Under the pieces are notes generated by a model. The model ran no database searches and was not told the origin of the DNA. It saw nothing but the letters and a program-made list of their open reading frames with translations. The position numbers and the translations under genes were made by a program. A stretch of 64,000 bases of DNA from JACVRM01 sp963839815 (GTDB lineage: Bacteria; Actinomycetota; Thermoleophilia; Gaiellales; Gaiellaceae), in the NCBI GenBank assembly GCA_963839815.1, contig CAWIWF010000006.1, positions 186,001 to 250,000 of the forward strand, read 5' to 3'. Positions 17,145-27,000 of the stretch are shown here, one piece after another (within the stretch, counting starts at the first letter, position 1; every line of letters starts with the position of its first letter).

Positions 17145-18809
17145 TCAGCCGAACGTGAAGGCGTAGGCGGCTACGCCCGGATCGACACTGAGCTCGAGCA
17201 GCCCGTTCTCGACGCGCTCGCGCTCGAGCACTGTGTAGAGGCGCGGCTCGCCGCGGACGTCCACGGAGCCTGCCTCCTCCCCGTCGACGAGCACCCGCAC
17301 CTCGCCACGCCCGCCGAGCACGAGGTGCACTTCGCTCGCGGTGAACTGCAGGCGCAGCCGCGCGAAGCTGCCTGCGACCGCACGCTCCTCCTCCACCCGC
17401 CAGCTGCCGGCAAAGGCGAGCTCGTCGGCGGCCAGCCGCTCCGGGAAGGAGTAGAACGCCGCGGAGTCCCGCGCGAGCGGCCTGCCGACGAAGCGGTCGA
17501 TGCGTCCGTAGCCGAGGTACGACTCGGGCGTCGTGGGGTGGCGCGGCGTCGCGTCCGCCACCTCGTCAGCTCCGGCCCCGGCATCGCCGAGGTAGCGGCG
17601 GATCAGCGCCTCCGTGCGCTCGTACTCGCCCTCGCCGGCGTGGGTGTACCGCACGCGGCCGGAGCGGTCGATGAGGTACTTCGCGGGCCAGTACTCGTTG
17701 AGGTACGCGTCCCAGGTCGCAAAGTCGTTGTCGAGCGCCACCGGGTACTCGACCCCGAGCTTGCGCACCGCTGCCCGCACGTTCGCTGGCTCACGCTCGA
17801 AGGCGAACTCCGGCGTATGGACACCGACGATCACCAGGCCGTCGTCGCGGTACGCGCGGTGCCAGGCCCGCAGGTGGGGCAGCGTGCGCAGGCAGTTGAC
17901 GCAGGAGTACGTCCAGAAGTCGACGAGCACGACCTTGCCCCGCAGCCCGGCGAGGGTGAGCGGCATGCCCCCGGCCGTGTTCAGCCACTCGCCGAGGCCG
18001 ACGAACTCCGGCGCGGGCGGCCCCGGCCCGGGCTCCGGCGAGCGCGCCGCCTCGCGCCCGCGTAGCTCGCCGAGCTCGCGCCGCGCCGGCGAGCTGCGCT
18101 CGATCTCCTCCTGGAGGGCCTCCGTGTAGCCGGGGATCGCCGTCGTGAAGCGCTCGTCGGCGCCGAGCGCGATCGCGAGCGCAGCGGCGCCGATCAGGAC
18201 GCCGGAGCCGGCCCGCACCGTGGCGGCGTGGCGCCGCAACGCGCCGAGGGTCCCCGTCAGCCGTTGGGCCCCAACGGCGAACGCGAGCATGGGCAGCGCC
18301 GCGCCGAGCGCATAGGCGAGCGTCACCGCCACCGCCCGGCCGCCGACTTCCCCTGTCGCAGACAGCGCAGTGATCGCGGCCAGTACGGGGCCGGCGCACG
18401 GAACGAAGACGAGGCCGAGGCTCGCCCCGAGCAGGAGGCCCGGAGCCTCTGCGCCCGTGCGCCGCCGCGTCAGCCCGTAGAAGGGGCGCTCGAGCAGATG
18501 CGCCAGCCGCGGTACGAGCAGCGTCGCCGCGAGCAGGAAGAGCAACGCGATGGCGAGCGTGCGCAGGGTGTCCGCCGGGAGCCCCAGCGAGCCCAGGATC
18601 GACGCGCCCGCGAGCGTGAACAGCGTGAAGCTGCCCACGAGCCCGGCGATGATCGCGTAGGGGCGGAGCGGACTGCGCGTCGACGCGCCCCCGGCGAGCA
18701 GGACGGGCAGCACCGGCAGCACGCAGGGCGAGACCGCGGTCACGACGCCGGCGAGAAACGCGATGCCGAGCAGCACGAGCACCTCCAGCAGCGTACGCCC
18801 GGGGCCCAT
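17145..18809 (-). CDS. dipZ: DipZ-type CcdA-thioredoxin fusion
   Basis: 554-residue membrane thiol-redox protein. Residues 1-~225 form a CcdA/DsbD-type membrane domain with its two redox cysteines in TAVSPCVLPVLPVLLAGG and VFVPCAGPVLAAI. A thioredoxin-like domain (~265-390) has an active site C303-V-N-C306 rather than CxPC. The last ~150 residues are the extra DipZ C-terminal beta domain. Electrons pass from cytoplasmic thioredoxin through the membrane to the extracellular domain, for cytochrome c maturation or oxidative protein repair. ATG at 18809 fits. It is divergent from ettA. Confidence 0.9.
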   Translation of the reverse strand: MGPGRTLLEVLVLLGIAFLAGVVTAVSPCVLPVLPVLLAGGASTRSPLRPYAIIAGLVGSFTLFTLAGASILGSLGLPADTLRTLAIALLFLLAATLLVPRLAHLLERPFYGLTRRRTGAEAPGLLLGASLGLVFVPCAGPVLAAITALSATGEVGGRAVAVTLAYALGAALPMLAFAVGAQRLTGTLGALRRHAATVRAGSGVLIGAAALAIALGADERFTTAIPGYTEALQEEIERSSPARRELGELRGREAARSPEPGPGPPAPEFVGLGEWLNTAGGMPLTLAGLRGKVVLVDFWTYSCVNCLRTLPHLRAWHRAYRDDGLVIVGVHTPEFAFEREPANVRAAVRKLGVEYPVALDNDFATWDAYLNEYWPAKYLIDRSGRVRYTHAGEGEYERTEALIRRYLGDAGAGADEVADATPRHPTTPESYLGYGRIDRFVGRPLARDSAAFYSFPERLAADELAFAGSWRVEEERAVAGSFARLRLQFTASEVHLVLGGRGEVRVLVDGEEAGSVDVRGEPRLYTVLERERVENGLLELSVDPGVAAYAFTFG

Positions 18810-18860
18810 GTCCGCGGTAGCCGCCGAAGGCGGGTGCGACGTCGCTATGGTCGCGACGGC

Positions 18861-20531
18861 ATGGAGGAGTACGTCTACACGATGTACCGGGCCGACAAGT
18901 TCTACGGCCCGGACCGCCAGGTGCTGGCGAACATCTCGCTCTCGTTCCTGCCCGGGGCGAAGATCGGCGTCCTCGGGCCGAACGGCGCGGGCAAGTCGAC
19001 GCTGCTCCGGATCATGGCGGGGCGCGAGGAGCCTTCGAGCGGCGTCGCCCAGCTCGCGCCCGGCGCCACCGTCGGCCTGCTCGAGCAGGAGCCCCAGCTC
19101 GACCCGGGCAAGGACGTGCGCGGCAACGTCGAGGACGGCGTGCGCGAGGTGCGCGACCTGCTCGACCGCTTCAACGCCATCTCGGCGCGCTTCTCCGAGC
19201 CAGATGCCGACTTCGACGCGCTGATGGCCGAGCAGGGCGCCGTCCAGGAGGAGATCGACCGCCGCGACGCCTGGACGCTCGACGCCACGCTCGACCGCGC
19301 CATGGATGCACTCCGCCTCCCCGACGGCGACCGTGACGTGACCACGCTCTCAGGAGGCGAGCGGCGGCGAGTCGCGCTCTGCCGGCTCTTGCTCGCCGCT
19401 CCCGGGCTGCTGCTCCTCGACGAGCCGACGAATCACCTCGATGCCGAGTCGGTGGCGTGGCTCGAGCGCTTCCTCGGCGAGTACAAGGGCACGATCGTCG
19501 CCGTCACCCACGACCGGTACTTCCTCGACAACGTCGCCGGCTGGATCCTCGAGCTCGACCGTGGCCGCGGCATCCCGTTCAAGGGCAACTACTCCTCCTG
19601 GCTGGAGCAGAAGCAGGCACGGCTCGCGGTCGAGGAGAAGCAGGAATCGGCCCGGCAGCGCACCCTGGCGCGCGAGCTCGAGTGGGTACGAATGAGCGCG
19701 CGCGCCCGCCATGCGAAGTCGAAGGCGCGCATCTCCGCCTACGAGCAGTTGCTGGCCGACGAGGGCGCAAAGACGCTCGACCGCGTTGAGATCCACATCC
19801 CCGCCGGTCCGCGGCTCGGCGACCTCGTCGTCGAGGCCGAGGACGTCTCGAAGGGCTTCGGCGACCGCCTGCTCTTCGAGGGGCTGACCTTCTCGCTACC
19901 GCCTGGTGGCATCGTGGGCGTCATCGGGCCCAACGGCGCGGGCAAGACGACGCTCTTCCGGATGATCGTCGGGGAGGAGCAGCCTGATAGCGGCGAGCTC
20001 CGCATCGGCGACACCGTCGAGCTCGCCTACGTCGACCAGTCACGCGGGGCGCTCTCACCGGACAGCACCGTCTGGAAGGAGATCTCGGGCGGCCACGACA
20101 CGATCCAGCTCGGCCGCCGCGAGGTCAACTCGCGCCAGTACGTCTCCTGGTTCAACTTTCGCGGCTCCGACCAGCAGAAGCGCGTCGGCGACCTCTCAGG
20201 GGGTGAGCGCAACCGCGTCCACCTGGCAAAGGTGCTTCGCTCGGGCGGCAACGTGCTGCTCCTGGACGAGCCGACCAACGACCTCGACGTCGACACGCTC
20301 CGCGCGCTCGAGGAAGCGCTCGTCGACTTCGCCGGCTGCGCCGTCGTGATCTCGCACGATCGCTGGTTCCTCGACCGCGTCGCCACGCACATCCTCCACT
20401 TCGACGGCGACTCGCAGGTGACGTGGTTCGAGGGCGCCTATGCCGACTTCGCCGCCTGGGCGAAGGAGACTCGCGGCGCCGACGCGCTCGAGCCGCACCG
20501 GATCAAGTACAAGCCGCTGATTCGCGCGTAG
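18861..20531 (+). CDS. ettA: ABC-F ATPase, energy-dependent translational throttle EttA
   Basis: Cytoplasmic ribosome-associated ATPase of 556 residues, the length of EttA. Two ABC domains: Walker A GPNGAGKST (~residue 38) and GPNGAGKTT (~357), signatures LSGGERRR (~163) and LSGGERNR (~446), Walker B LLLLDEPTNHLD and VLLLDEPTNDLD. The inter-domain linker is present, and WLEQKQARLAVEEKQESARQ belongs to it. EttA gates the first peptide bond according to ATP/ADP. ATG at 18861 (MEEYVYTMYRADKFYG) matches the family. Confidence 0.95.
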   Translation: MEEYVYTMYRADKFYGPDRQVLANISLSFLPGAKIGVLGPNGAGKSTLLRIMAGREEPSSGVAQLAPGATVGLLEQEPQLDPGKDVRGNVEDGVREVRDLLDRFNAISARFSEPDADFDALMAEQGAVQEEIDRRDAWTLDATLDRAMDALRLPDGDRDVTTLSGGERRRVALCRLLLAAPGLLLLDEPTNHLDAESVAWLERFLGEYKGTIVAVTHDRYFLDNVAGWILELDRGRGIPFKGNYSSWLEQKQARLAVEEKQESARQRTLARELEWVRMSARARHAKSKARISAYEQLLADEGAKTLDRVEIHIPAGPRLGDLVVEAEDVSKGFGDRLLFEGLTFSLPPGGIVGVIGPNGAGKTTLFRMIVGEEQPDSGELRIGDTVELAYVDQSRGALSPDSTVWKEISGGHDTIQLGRREVNSRQYVSWFNFRGSDQQKRVGDLSGGERNRVHLAKVLRSGGNVLLLDEPTNDLDVDTLRALEEALVDFAGCAVVISHDRWFLDRVATHILHFDGDSQVTWFEGAYADFAAWAKETRGADALEPHRIKYKPLIRA

Positions 20532-20565
20532 CCGGGCGCGCTCGGATGCTCGCTAGCATCGCGCC

Positions 20566-20937
20566 GTGCACGTTGTCGACGCCACCGAGATCGCCCGCAC
20601 GAGCGACGACTTCCGCCGTGAGCTCGCCACCGGCACGACGACGCAGCTCGTCGCCATGAAGCTCGAGCCGGGCGAGGAGATCGGCGAGGAAGTGCACGAG
20701 GACGGCGACCAGATCGTGCTCATCGTCGAGGGTGAGGGCGAGGCCGTTCTCGACGGCGAGCGCGCTCCCCTCCGCGCGGGCCAGGCCGTGGTCATCCCGG
20801 GCGGCACCCGCCACAACGTGATCAACGCCGGCTCCGAGCCCCTGCGGCTCCTGACGGTCTACGCGCCGCCCGAGCACGAGCCGGGCACCGTGCACGCGAC
20901 CAAGGCCGAAGCCGACGCCGCCGATCACCACCACTAG
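20566..20937 (+). CDS. Cupin-domain protein
   Basis: 123-residue single cupin. Motif 1 is degenerate (GEEIGEEVHEDGDQIVLIVEG, keeping one His and acidic ligands) and motif 2 reads PGGTRHNVINAG. The His-rich end DHHH may bind metal. Small cupins of this form are often sensors or isomerases; the reaction is unknown. GTG at 20566 is the only start near the fold's beginning. It is 34 nt after ettA and 10 nt before the YjbR gene. Confidence 0.78.
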   Translation: MHVVDATEIARTSDDFRRELATGTTTQLVAMKLEPGEEIGEEVHEDGDQIVLIVEGEGEAVLDGERAPLRAGQAVVIPGGTRHNVINAGSEPLRLLTVYAPPEHEPGTVHATKAEADAADHHH

Positions 20938-20947
20938 CGGGCAGCGC

Positions 20948-21340
20948 GTGGCCGAGGGAATCGTTCACGCCTCCGCGCCCGTGCTGGAGCGTCTGCGCGA
21001 CGCCTGCCTGCGCTTCCCGGAGGCAGTCGAGGCAGGCGGGGTCGGCAACCCGTCCTTCAAGGTGCGCGGCAAGATCTTCGCCATGCAGCATGGCCATGAG
21101 GGCCGACCCTCCTGCTGGGTCAAGGCGCTCGAAGGGGTGCAGGCGCTGCTCGTCGGCCACGACCCGGAGCGGTTCTTCGCCCCGCCCTACGTCGGGCACC
21201 ACGGCTGGGTCGGCATCCGGCTCGACGGTACGCCCGACTGGGAGGAGCTCACCGACCTCGTCGACGAGAGCTACCGCCTGACGGCACCGAAGCGGCTGGT
21301 CGCCCGGCTCGAAAGCGAGGGCAGCCCCACCCGCCCGTGA
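20948..21340 (+). CDS. MmcQ/YjbR family protein
   Basis: 130-residue DNA-binding-fold protein of the MmcQ/YjbR (DUF419) family, recognisable by RFPEAVEAGGVGNPSFKVRG, KIFAM and the C-terminal DLVDESYRLTAPKRL. The function of the family is not established. Its stop overlaps the GTG of the next gene by 4 nt. Confidence 0.82.
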   Translation: MAEGIVHASAPVLERLRDACLRFPEAVEAGGVGNPSFKVRGKIFAMQHGHEGRPSCWVKALEGVQALLVGHDPERFFAPPYVGHHGWVGIRLDGTPDWEELTDLVDESYRLTAPKRLVARLESEGSPTRP

Positions 21341-21810
21341 GCGCCCTTCGCGACCAGGCCCCGTGGTTCGTCGCCGGCCCGCTGCTCGGGCTCTGCGTGG
21401 TGGCGTTGCTCGCCGCCATCAACCGTCCCCTCGGGGTCGTCCGCGGTTTCACGGACGTGGTCGACCACGTGTCGCGGGGCAGCCTGCGCATCGGGTGGCC
21501 CGGTTTCTTCCTGCTTGGCGTCGTCGGCGGCGGCCTGCTCTACTCGCTCGTCTCCGGCGGCGGCCGGGTGGGTGAGGGCTACGGCTGGCTGACGCGGACG
21601 TTCTCCGACGCGACGACCGTGCTCGTCCTCGTCGTCGCCGGCGTGCTGATCGGCTACGGCGCGCGCGTCGCCGGCGGCTGCACGTCGGGGAACGGGCTGA
21701 GCGGCAACGCGCTGGCCTCGCGTGCCTCGCTCCTCGCCACCGTCACGTTCTTCGGCACTGCCGTCGCGGCGTCGTTCGTGAGCAAGTGGATCTGGGGAGC
21801 GGGACTCTGA
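21337..21810 (+). CDS. YeeE/YedE sulfur-transport family protein, first half
   Basis: 157-residue membrane protein with about four helices and the Cys motif GGCTSGNGLSG seen in YeeE/TsuA thiosulfate channels. The family normally has two such halves; here they are separate genes, with the second starting one base before this stop ends (TGATG). The pair likely moves thiosulfate or another sulfur species into the cell. GTG at 21337 overlaps the preceding stop. Confidence 0.85.
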   Translation: MSALRDQAPWFVAGPLLGLCVVALLAAINRPLGVVRGFTDVVDHVSRGSLRIGWPGFFLLGVVGGGLLYSLVSGGGRVGEGYGWLTRTFSDATTVLVLVVAGVLIGYGARVAGGCTSGNGLSGNALASRASLLATVTFFGTAVAASFVSKWIWGAGL

Positions 21811-22262
21811 TGGGACCGCGTGCGGCAGCGGCGTCGATCGGCGTGCTCTTCGGGTTCACGCTGAGCTGGTCGGGCCTGACCGACCCCGACGTGATCCGCA
21901 GCGGCCTGCTGCTCGAGAGCGCCTACCTGTTCCTCTTCTTCGCGGCGGCGCTGGCGACCGCCTTCGTCGGCAGCCAGCTGCTCCGCGGCCGCGGCGTCAA
22001 GGCCCTCGTCACGGGCGAGCCGGTCGACTGGCGACCCGTGCAGCCGGAGCGGCGGCACGTCACCGGGAGCGTCGTCTTCGGCCTCGGCTGGAGCCTCGCC
22101 GCGTCGTGTCCCGGCCCGATCGCCGCCCAGCTCGGCGACGGCGTCCTCTGGAGCCTCGCGACGACCGCCGGCCTCGTGCTCGGCCTGCGTCTCTACGCGC
22201 TACGCGGTCGGACGGGCGCGCCTGCGGACGAGCCCGTGGTACCCGTCGTAGCCGAGGCCTAG
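21810..22262 (+). CDS. YeeE/YedE family protein, second half (DUF6691-like)
   Basis: 150-residue membrane protein with four helices and the second family Cys in SLAASCPGPIAAQLGDG. ATG at 21810 overlaps the previous stop, so the two subunits are translationally coupled and probably form one pore. The C-terminus ends in a short acidic tail. Confidence 0.84.
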   Translation: MGPRAAAASIGVLFGFTLSWSGLTDPDVIRSGLLLESAYLFLFFAAALATAFVGSQLLRGRGVKALVTGEPVDWRPVQPERRHVTGSVVFGLGWSLAASCPGPIAAQLGDGVLWSLATTAGLVLGLRLYALRGRTGAPADEPVVPVVAEA

Positions 22263-22309
22263 CGCAGCCGGCCAGTTTCGGAGACGCGTCGACCGGCTAC
22301 GGTCCCGTC

Positions 22310-23302
22310 GTGGCGCCCAACCCGCTCGACGCAGTCCGCCAGCTGGGCGAGCAGCTGCGGCGGACGGCCGGGCCCGAGCTGGAGGAGCGGCTCGGCGAGC
22401 TGCTGGCCCCACGCAAGCTGCCTCCAATCCCGCTGGCCGACCTGCAGGCAGAGCTCGACTCGCTGGTCGGGCTCGAGACGGTCAAGGAGCAGGTGCACGC
22501 TCTCGTCGCCTTCCTCCAGGTCCAGGCTCGACGGAAGGAGCACGGCCTGCCCGAGGTGGCGACGAGCCAGCACCTCGTCTTCCTCGGCAACCCGGGCACG
22601 GGCAAGACGACCGTTGCCCGCCTGCTCGCGCAGATGTACCGCTCCATGGGCCTGCTCGAGCGCGGCCACCTCGTCGAGGTCGACCGCGCCGCGCTCGTCG
22701 GCCAGTACATCGGTGCCACCGCGATCAAGACCAACCGTGCGATCCGGCGCGCGCTCGACGGCGTCCTCTTCATCGACGAGGCGTACGCGCTGGCTCCCGA
22801 GGGTGCGGGTCGGCAGGACTTCGGCCCGGAGGCGATCGAGGTGATCCTCAAGCGCATGGAGGACCACCGGCACCGGCTCGTCGTGATCGTCGCCGGCTAC
22901 CCGCGGCTGATGCGCGCCTTTCTCGAATCGAACCCGGGGCTGCGCTCCCGCTTCGCCCGGGAGCTCGTCTTCCCGGACTACTCGCACGACGAGCTGGTGG
23001 CGATCACGGAGAAGCTCGCAGCCGACCACCGCTACGTGCTGGAGCCGCAGGCGCGGGCGGCTCTGGCTCGCATCTTCGAGAGTGCCGACCGCAACGAGGG
23101 CTTCGGCAACGCCCGGTACGCGCGCACGCTGTTCGAGCAGGCGCTCAACCGCCAGGCGTTGCGGCTGGCACGCGAGGAGGGTCGCGACCTGGCCACGCTC
23201 GGCGCCGACGCGGTGTCGACACTGACCGAGGACGACATCACGAGCGCAGCGCGCCTGCTCGGCGACGAGCCGGAGCGGCGCCGGCGCCGCTGGCTGCCCT
23301 AA
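22310..23302 (+). CDS. CbbX/SpoVK-type AAA ATPase
   Basis: 330-residue single AAA+ module: Walker A GNPGTGKTTVAR (~residue 94), Walker B GVLFIDEAYALA, sensor-1 region VVIVAGYPRLM and arginine finger region NPGLRSRF. CbbX members remodel Rubisco, but no cbb genes are nearby, and actinobacterial relatives are also fused or linked to ESX/type VII systems, so the client is unknown. An N-terminal ~55-residue helical segment precedes the ATPase. GTG at 22310 is the first good start; the open frame upstream is a shadow of the preceding gene. Confidence 0.85.
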   Translation: MAPNPLDAVRQLGEQLRRTAGPELEERLGELLAPRKLPPIPLADLQAELDSLVGLETVKEQVHALVAFLQVQARRKEHGLPEVATSQHLVFLGNPGTGKTTVARLLAQMYRSMGLLERGHLVEVDRAALVGQYIGATAIKTNRAIRRALDGVLFIDEAYALAPEGAGRQDFGPEAIEVILKRMEDHRHRLVVIVAGYPRLMRAFLESNPGLRSRFARELVFPDYSHDELVAITEKLAADHRYVLEPQARAALARIFESADRNEGFGNARYARTLFEQALNRQALRLAREEGRDLATLGADAVSTLTEDDITSAARLLGDEPERRRRRWLP

Positions 23303-23312
23303 CCTCTCCGCC

Positions 23313-23951
23313 GTGGACCTCGACGCCGCCGAGATCAGGGTGCTCGGCTGCCTGATCGAGAAGCAGCGCACGACGCCCGATGCCTATCCGTTGTCGCTGA
23401 ACGCGCTGCGACTCGCCTGCAACCAGGCCACGAACCGCGAGCCGGTGGTCGAGTACGACGAGCCGACCATCCGCGCGGCGCTCGACCGGCTGTCGCGCCG
23501 GCGCTGGGCGCGGCTGGCCAGCGGGGCCGGAAGCCGCGCCGTCAAGTACCGCCACCTCCTGGACGACGCGCTCGGGCTGTCCGCCGCCGAGCTCTCCGTC
23601 CTGGCCGTGCTGATGCTGCGCGGCCCGCAGACGCCCGGCGAGCTCCGTGCCCGGACCCAGCGCCTGCACCAGTTCGAGGACGCCGCCGCGCTGGAGGACA
23701 CACTGAGGGCGCTGGTCGGCGGCGAGCTCGTCCGGCGCCTCGACCGTCGTCCTGGGCAGAAGGAGGAGCGCTACCAGCAGCTGCTCGGCGGCGCAGCGCG
23801 ATCCGAGAGCGGGCCCGGGAACGCCGAGCCCCTCCCCACAGCCGCGGACGCGCCGCTCGCCTCGGTGGACGAACGCCTTGCCCGCCTCGAGCAGCAGGTC
23901 GAGGCGCTGGAGCACGCGCTCGACGAGCTGCGGCCGGCGCCCGCGGACTGA
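23313..23951 (+). CDS. YceH family (DUF480) winged-helix protein
   Basis: 212-residue protein with the family start VLGCLIEKQRTTPDAYPLSL and RLACNQATNREPV, then a second winged helix (LSVLAVLMLRGPQTPGELR), and a C-terminal coiled coil (LARLEQQVEALEHALDEL). Function unknown; the tandem winged helices suggest nucleic-acid or protein binding. It starts 10 nt after the AAA gene. A strong hairpin follows. Confidence 0.88.
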   Translation: MDLDAAEIRVLGCLIEKQRTTPDAYPLSLNALRLACNQATNREPVVEYDEPTIRAALDRLSRRRWARLASGAGSRAVKYRHLLDDALGLSAAELSVLAVLMLRGPQTPGELRARTQRLHQFEDAAALEDTLRALVGGELVRRLDRRPGQKEERYQQLLGGAARSESGPGNAEPLPTAADAPLASVDERLARLEQQVEALEHALDELRPAPAD

Positions 23952-23963
23952 GCCGAGAAACAC

Positions 23964-23992
23964 GGGAGGCCGGCGAGATGCGCCGGCCTCCC
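23964..23992. terminator. 12-bp hairpin between convergent yceH and M6 protease
   Basis: GGGAGGCCGGCG pairs perfectly with CGCCGGCCTCCC across a 5-nt loop. It is suited to terminating both convergent transcripts. Confidence 0.75.
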
Positions 23993-24035
23993 ATGACTCC
24001 TCACGCGCGCAGAGGCGCGTGGTGGACGAGGAGCA

Positions 24036-27000
24036 CTAGTGGGCGTAGAGCCCGATGTCGTCGAAGGTGACCGTCCCGGCCGTCGCCAGGTCGGTCGGCG
24101 CGAACGCCGTCAGCGTGACGCGCACCTGGGCGACCCCGATCGGGATCGCGACTGCACGCTCGAGCTGCGCGAACGCGTCCGCCGTCGTCAGCGGCGCGCT
24201 CAGCAGCCGGACGGTGTCGAGCACCTGGCCCGTGGCACTCAGGTAGGTCAGACCGACCGACGGCGCCGACGAGAGGCCGCTCGTCCGCACGGCCGCCGTC
24301 AGGTCGTAGGTCTCGCCGCCGGTGACGGCGATCGGAGCGCTCGTCCAGCTGGGCGAGCCGTGGAACGCGGCGTTGCCGCCGGTGCCGTGCATCTGGGCAC
24401 CCTGCGAGCCGCCGCTGCCGCCGTCCGGCGTGCTCGAGCTCGTGCCGGCGGCAGTGCTCTCGGACGTCCAGGCCGCGGGGGCCCCCGAGGGCGTGTCCTG
24501 CTCGAAGTCGCCGTTCTGGACTTTGTTGCCTTTGACGGTGACGATGAGCGTGGCGCCGTTGTTGTCCTCGACCTCCTCGGCGACGGCGCCAGCGTGGTCG
24601 GCGACGGCGCGGATCGTGTGCTCGCCCTTGACGCCGTGGGTGTCCCACGGAATCGAGACATCGGCGGACGCGCCGGCCGCGAGGGCCGGTGTGGCCACCG
24701 TCCCGATCGTCGTGGTGCCGTCGAGCACGAACCTGGTCAGCGACGCAGCCGCCGCGGCAGGCCCGGCGTTCGCGACCGTGGCCGTGAGCCAGACCTTGTG
24801 GCCCTCGCGCGCCTTCTTCAGGTTCTCGCCCGTCACCCTCGTGACCTGGAGGTCCGGCCCGAGCACGGTCACGTCGACCGTGTCGGTGCCGACGAGGCCG
24901 GCGGAGTCGGTGACGGTCAGCGTGGCCGTGTAGACGCCCCTGGTCGCGTACGCGTGCTCGGCAGTCGGACCGCTCGCCGTGCCTCCGTCGCCGAACGCCC
25001 AGCTGTAGCCGAGCTCGTCGGCCGGGTCGAGGTCGTCGAAGGAGCCGCCGGCGTCGAAGCGAACGCTCTCCCCCGCCGCGACCGTCTTCGGCGTCGCCGA
25101 AGCGACGGCGTTCGGAGCCGCGTTCACGACGCCCGACCAGTACTCGAACGCCGCGCACCCCGCGCCCGCCGAGATCCGCGCGCTGGCGGTCAGGTCGGAC
25201 GGGAGCGTCTCCGTGTTGGAGGTGTTGCCGCTCATCGAGAGCACGTCGAGCGTCAGGCAGCCGTAGTCGAAGTGCCAGGCCCCGTCGGCAGATGACTTGT
25301 CGCCGAAGTTGTCGACCCAGCCGACGTCGCGGAAGCGGTTGTCGCCGGCGGCCGCCGTGAACGACGCGTTCTCGCACCGCGCGGGCGGCAACACTTCCGG
25401 GTCCGGATCGGTCTCGAAGTCGCTGCCGCCACAGTCGTGCTTCGGCGTCGGCTGCGAGTCGAGGTAGTGCTGGCGCGGCGGCGACGGCGAGCCATTGTTG
25501 CCGTAGCCGCGGGCCTCGTCGGTGTACTCGACGAACACGCCGGGATCCCAGTCGATCGTGCCCCGGTCGGACTGGCCGCGGCCCTGGAAGTCGAAGCCGC
25601 TGCGATCGCGGAGCTCGAGGTAGTAGGCGTGATCGAGCTCGGACGGCTGGTCGGCCTTCACGCGCGTCCACCCGTCCGTGCACTTGGCGGCGACCTTCAT
25701 GCCCTCGTTGCAGCCGCCCGGGAACAGGTTGAGCTCGTCCTCGGTCGAGAAGTCGCTCGAGTAGATGACCTCGTCCCCTGCCTTCACGACGAGGTCGTCG
25801 ATGAACCAACCCGGCCGGTCGAGCCCCGGGTCGGTGAAGTACGAGAAGCGCAGGACGACGCCGCGCTGACCGGCGAGCCCGCTCAGGTCGTACTCGTCGG
25901 CGACGAACGGCGAGCCGCTAGCGGTGCTGCCCTCGGCCCGGTCGATCGCGACCTGGGCCGGGCCTGCTGCCGCGGCGCCGCTGGTGCCCGTGATGCCGTT
26001 GTCGTAGGTGTTGAGACAGGCGACGTTGTTCGGGTTCACGGCCTTGGAGGTCGTGTACCCCTTCGCGGAGGCGAGCGAGGAGTAGCTCGCGCCGTCGGTC
26101 GTCGCCAGCACGAAGCCGTAGTCGTAGTCCCACTCGATGTCCCAGCTCGACTTGAAGCTGAGCGTCACCGGCGTCCCTTCCGGCACCGACTCCAGGTCGG
26201 GCAGCCGGAGGTCGAGGTTGTGGCCGGCCTTCGGCGAGCAGCCGAAGTCGTTGCCGCGACCCGACCACCAGACAAAGGGCGCCGACGCCTGTGACGCGAC
26301 CTTCTCGGGATCGATGATCAGCTTTCGCGGCAGCTTGGCGGCGTAGGCCTGGCCGTTGTGGATGTTCTGGTCGCCGTTGGCCGCCGAGAGCGTGTACGGC
26401 GTGCCGGAGGGCGTGCGCCACGTGATCGTGCCCGTGTCGCCCTTGATCTCCCGCCAGTCGGCGACGTCGACCGTCTCGCCCGGCTGCAGCACCTGCGGCA
26501 CGACCCAGCCGAGCTCCTGCTTGCCGAAGATCGTCATGTGCTGCGAGTAGTCGGACGCCATCAGGTTGAGGTCGCCGTAGGCGCTGTAGCCCGAGTAGAA
26601 GTCGGGCAGGCCCAGGTGGTGTCCGTACTCGTGCGCGATGACGCTCGCGTGGTCCATCGCGTCCTCGGGGTTGATGTTGTACGGACCGACCCGCACGTAG
26701 ACCGGCAGCTCGTCGACCCCGGTGCCGCCGCTTGCGGCGCAGTCGGCGAACTCGGCGCGGTCGGCGTCCAGCCAGCACTGCGGCGTACCCTCGAGGTCGG
26801 TCAACTGGTCGTCCGAGGTGTAGCCGGACAGGCCCGTCGACTGGTCCGTCCACGAGTTCTCGAGCGAGGACGAGTGCGGCCACGGGTTGTCGTACGGCAC
26901 CGGGTCCTCGGTACAGAGCACCGGGCTCAGCTGCGAGGCGCCGTTACCGCCGCAGCCGGCGAAGACGACCATCGTGAAGTCGACGACGCCGTCCTTGTCG

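Noticed and set aside
22310..23302. Rubisco activase role for the CbbX-like ATPase
   Set aside because: No Rubisco or Calvin-cycle gene is nearby and related ATPases serve other systems; only the AAA fold is supported.
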